Made by a program: the position numbers and the translations under genes. Source: Scybalousia_A sp052170555 (GTDB lineage: Bacteria > Bacteroidota > Bacteroidia > Bacteroidales > P3). From it: 28,293 nucleotides of DNA. This document shows positions 25,729 through 28,293 of this stretch, piece after piece. The stretch spans positions 1-28,293 of the forward strand of contig JBQNAI010000016.1 of assembly GCA_052170555.1 (NCBI GenBank). The letters run 5' to 3'. The notes under the pieces are model-generated. The model saw only the letters and a list, made by a program, of their open reading frames with translations, ran no database searches and was not told the DNA's origin. Numbering within the stretch: position 1 is the stretch's first letter; every line of letters starts with the position of its first letter.

Positions 25729-25767
25729 AGCTGTAAGTATTTGATTTGTTCTACTTGTTTCAAGATA

Positions 25768-25799
25768 CAAAATTACACAATTTTCATTGCAATAACAAA
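25768..25799 (-). promoter_or_regulatory. Promoter of the ZIP transporter gene
   Basis: On the minus strand TTTG is followed by 20 nt and TAATTTTG (25768-25775), a full -33/-7 pair. No inverted repeat resembling a Fur or Zur box was noticed around it. Confidence 0.66.
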
Positions 25800-25900
25800 T
25801 AGAGTAATACCGTAAGTTATCTCAACAATATGAAAATATCTTTTTTTTAATTGTCTACATTAATCCCAGTAATACTATTTAAAATGAAATAAAAACAGAA

Positions 25901-25935
25901 ATTAGGTCCCAATAATAAATTATGTAAGACCTAAT
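25901..25935 (-). terminator. Possible terminator of the OmpA/TPR lipoprotein gene
   Basis: ATTAGGTC (25901-25908) pairs with GACCTAAT (25928-25935) around a 19-nt loop. On the minus strand it is followed by a T-rich tract, 75 nt after the gene's stop. Confidence 0.45.
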
Positions 25936-26009
25936 CTCTAATTACTTTTTAATTATTTAATAGCTCAAACAAAGAGACAATCATCTCTATGTACGGAAAA
26001 ACATATTTA

Positions 26010-27842
26010 CTAATTATTTATAATATTTTGAAATTCTACTTGTGATTGATAACGCTTGAATTCAACATCATTTTTAGCCTGATATTTGTATGCGGGCTCC
26101 ATTTCACATGCCACTTTCAAATTCTTAATCAATCCAGGTACATCATCCAAGCGTGCATAACAAACAGCACGCAAATAATTTACTTCACTGGTTTGATCAA
26201 CGCAACAATCCAAGGTACGAATAGCATTACCTGTATTACCCGTTAACAACTGAATCAAAGCAAGGTTATATGTACATTTTCTATCTTGCAGTTGGTCTGC
26301 TGCGGTTTCATAATCACCACGTTTTATAGAAACGATAGCCGAATTTATTGTAGCTTGTTCGCTACCATGTTGTTTTGCAAGCTCTATGTACCTAAATGCG
26401 GCATCATTATCTCTAAGTGCTAATTGCAATAGAGCAAGATTGTTCTCTATTTGTCCATTATCAGCAGAAAGTTTGTAAGCTGTTTCTAAATACATCTTGG
26501 CATCATCTAACTGATTCAAATACAAAGCCGTTGCTCCTGCATTATTCCAACCCTGCCATTGAGAAGGGAAACGATCCGTTACAGATTGGTATATCTGCAA
26601 TTTAACTGCATAATTATGAGATAATGATGCAGCATACATTAACTCATCGTAAGTCAAATTATCAGGATTAGCCAAAGCCATTTTCGCCAATTCCTGATCA
26701 GTTTTCTGTACTCCCGTAAAATTGAATGCAATCTCTCCTCGTCTTAATGTAGGTAAAATATCTTCTTCTATCTGACGGAAAACTACAGACATGTTTCTAA
26801 TCTCTTGTTCTCTACGAACCTTATCCGGTTGTGACTTAACAACATTAATAACTGTGTTTTTTTCCTGTAAAGATGAACCTTCAACCAATTTAATAAAATT
26901 ATCCCAGTCTTCTCCCCTCGCGTTTGTAGTTATGACTACGTCTTTTTTAATATCTTCCACATATTTACGAATATCAGTTGATTTGATATTCTCCACTTTT
27001 GCTCTTTCTTGCAAAGCCTCTGTCAACATATCTTCCACAAGTTTAACTGTAGTTTCTGCTCTCTTCTTAGAAAGACCTATATTATAAGATTCTTCTCCTT
27101 CAGGTGAAGCCCAGGCATTTACATATATCTGTTTAGGAACCTGATTATTAACTATGTAAGATTTCATTGTATTTATCCCACGCTTAGTTTCCATCTTTTT
27201 GTTTAAAGCGTTGTTCCAATTCAAATCAGACATATTTACAGTAAAATAAATATCAGCTTTCATTAATTCATCAGTAGCAACAGTGTAATTAGCCGTAGCC
27301 ATAGCCATATCACCCTTTATATCAACACGATTGGATGTAGAATTGACACCCTGAGCTATCTTTACATTGCCTAATTCCAAAGCACTACTATTTTCCAAAG
27401 CTTCACTACGAGTAGCATTCGCTTCATTGACATTCTTAGCTTTATATACAACTGGATTTAGTGTTAATGCAGCATTCTCCATTCCTTGTCTATATGCAAC
27501 CGTATCGCGGTACATAAATCTACCACCATACTTTTTCTCTATGGTCTTACCATTCCCATTCACCTTTTGTCCTTTTAGATTCATTGGTGATAATATTACC
27601 TCGCCGGTTTCCCAAGTCAATACAGGTTGAATATACATAACTGCCTCTTTTTTGAAATAATGCTGAGGAATATTACCATTGATTGTAATGATAACCTTAT
27701 CACCGGTAGTCTCCATCGGATTTGGAGAAATTTGATAACGAACAGTATTATGTTTTTTCTGCATAGATTTGAGCGATGAAGAACAAGAAGAAAATCCTAA
27801 GATAACTCCTGCTAACAATACGCCAACAACTAACCTTTTCAT
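26010..27842 (-). CDS. Lipoprotein with OmpA-like and TPR domains
   Basis: A 610-residue outer-membrane lipoprotein: signal peptide with lipobox GFSSC (C20), an N-terminal beta-rich region (30-200), an OmpA-like peptidoglycan-binding segment around 225-300 (IYVNAWASPEGEESYNIGLS, then KKRAETTVKLVED), and C-terminal TPR-like helices from about 395 (WQGWNNAGATALYLNQLDDA, NNLALLQLALRDNDAAFRYI). The combination is typical of Bacteroidetes surface or periplasmic scaffold proteins that tie the outer membrane to peptidoglycan. The OmpA segment is interrupted by a 60-residue insertion (about 270-340) relative to compact OmpA domains. It is a single gene with its own promoter. The exact role is unknown; a link to secretion or envelope integrity is inference. 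Confidence 0.85.
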   Translation of the reverse strand: MKRLVVGVLLAGVILGFSSCSSSLKSMQKKHNTVRYQISPNPMETTGDKVIITINGNIPQHYFKKEAVMYIQPVLTWETGEVILSPMNLKGQKVNGNGKTIEKKYGGRFMYRDTVAYRQGMENAALTLNPVVYKAKNVNEANATRSEALENSSALELGNVKIAQGVNSTSNRVDIKGDMAMATANYTVATDELMKADIYFTVNMSDLNWNNALNKKMETKRGINTMKSYIVNNQVPKQIYVNAWASPEGEESYNIGLSKKRAETTVKLVEDMLTEALQERAKVENIKSTDIRKYVEDIKKDVVITTNARGEDWDNFIKLVEGSSLQEKNTVINVVKSQPDKVRREQEIRNMSVVFRQIEEDILPTLRRGEIAFNFTGVQKTDQELAKMALANPDNLTYDELMYAASLSHNYAVKLQIYQSVTDRFPSQWQGWNNAGATALYLNQLDDAKMYLETAYKLSADNGQIENNLALLQLALRDNDAAFRYIELAKQHGSEQATINSAIVSIKRGDYETAADQLQDRKCTYNLALIQLLTGNTGNAIRTLDCCVDQTSEVNYLRAVCYARLDDVPGLIKNLKVACEMEPAYKYQAKNDVEFKRYQSQVEFQNIINN

Positions 27843-27899
27843 CTTAATTATGTTTTTTTATTATTTTGTCTATTTATATATCCTACACTAAACAATCGG

Positions 27900-27907
27900 C
27901 AAAGTTA
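27900..27907 (-). promoter_or_regulatory. -7 element of the OmpA/TPR lipoprotein promoter
   Basis: TAACTTTG on the minus strand matches TAnnTTTG and gives a leader of about 50 nt to ATG 27842. Confidence 0.55.
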
Positions 27908-28013
27908 CAATAAAAATATTTATTATTTGCTAATAAAAAAGAAAATTGTTATTTCATCATTCATTATTAACACTTTCTATCTACTATATACATTATTTAT
28001 CCAATCATGCTAC

Positions 28014-28085
28014 ATATTAGCAAATTAAAGTCTGACAACAACTTATTGTTGTCAGACTTTAATTTGCTAATATCAGACATTAATT
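28014..28085. repeat. 28-bp perfect hairpin plus a 21-nt direct-repeat unit
   Basis: 28014-28041 and 28046-28073 are perfect reverse complements around the 4-nt loop CTTA. The right arm's TCAGACTTTAATT (from 28052) recurs as TCAGACATTAATT (from 28073), a 21-nt period. The rest of 27843-28293 is AT-rich with no gene seen. Neither side of the stem shows the T-run of a terminator. The arm core closely resembles the 17021-17064 repeat. Confidence 0.88.
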
Positions 28086-28293
28086 ATCTCCTATTTCATA
28101 TAAAAATAATTGCAATGCAAAACGTAACTCCAACTGAATACATTCAACACTAGATATAATCTTCTGAATAAGATTAGTTTTTGCTAAATATTTTCATTAT
28201 ACATTAGTTTTTTTTAGATGTTTATATAAATTATTTATTCAATTGTTAGATCTTATTTCCTGAAATAAAATATGTAAAATTTGCAACGAAGAT

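Overview
The window looks like a chromosomal segment of a low-GC Bacteroidales-type Bacteroidetes. Three things support this: recurrent TAnnTTTG promoter elements (four with a TTTG element 19-21 nt further upstream), weak or absent Shine-Dalgarno signals with A-rich leaders, and the gene content (menaquinone genes, glutaminyl-tRNA synthetase, PPi-type phosphofructokinase, DUF3109, OmpA/TPR lipoprotein, Sel1-repeat proteins). No rRNA, tRNA, CRISPR array, transposase or phage gene was seen. Most of the content is housekeeping and cell-envelope genes.

Layout. 1-727: gene-free, with a mirror-symmetric array of about 22-nt units. 728-5341 (-): uvrA, menG/ubiE and a SIMPL-domain protein. 5448-8778 (+): periplasmic thioredoxin-like protein, lytic transglycosylase, menA, and a secreted heavy-metal-associated protein followed by a clear terminator. 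8920-12351 (-): a Sel1-Sel1-phosphoglucomutase operon. 12732-14234 (-): rfbD and an NlpC/P60 lipoprotein, divergent from an O-antigen ligase/polymerase-like protein (14317-16335, +) and a tiny lipoprotein. 17086-18321 (-): phosphofructokinase. 18635-19970 (-): two adjacent decayed genes of secreted proteins. 20329-20958 (-): DUF3109 protein. 21521-24287 (+): mscL, glnS and a beta-barrel-like protein. 24550-27842 (-): small membrane protein, ZIP metal transporter, OmpA/TPR lipoprotein. 27843-28293: gene-free, with a 28-bp perfect hairpin.

Functional links. menA and menG catalyse the last two steps of menaquinone synthesis but lie on opposite strands. The transglycosylase, NlpC/P60 protein, OmpA-like lipoprotein, rfbD and the Wzy-like protein all concern the wall or surface glycans. 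Promoter positions show that several of the longest possible reading frames start upstream of the transcript, so internal ATG starts were chosen for the thioredoxin, transglycosylase, Sel1, rfbD, Wzy, small lipoprotein, pfkA and ZIP genes.

The most unusual signal is not a gene. At least five intergenic sites carry short units with a 21-23-nt period or long perfect inverted repeats: 115-382, 12503-12556, 17021-17064, 21312-21399 and 28014-28085. Units are conserved within a site but mostly differ between sites, although three sites share a core close to TCASACTTTAATTT. They recall the nested minisatellite/MITE elements (BrickBuilt) known from Porphyromonas gingivalis, but no mobilising enzyme is in the window.
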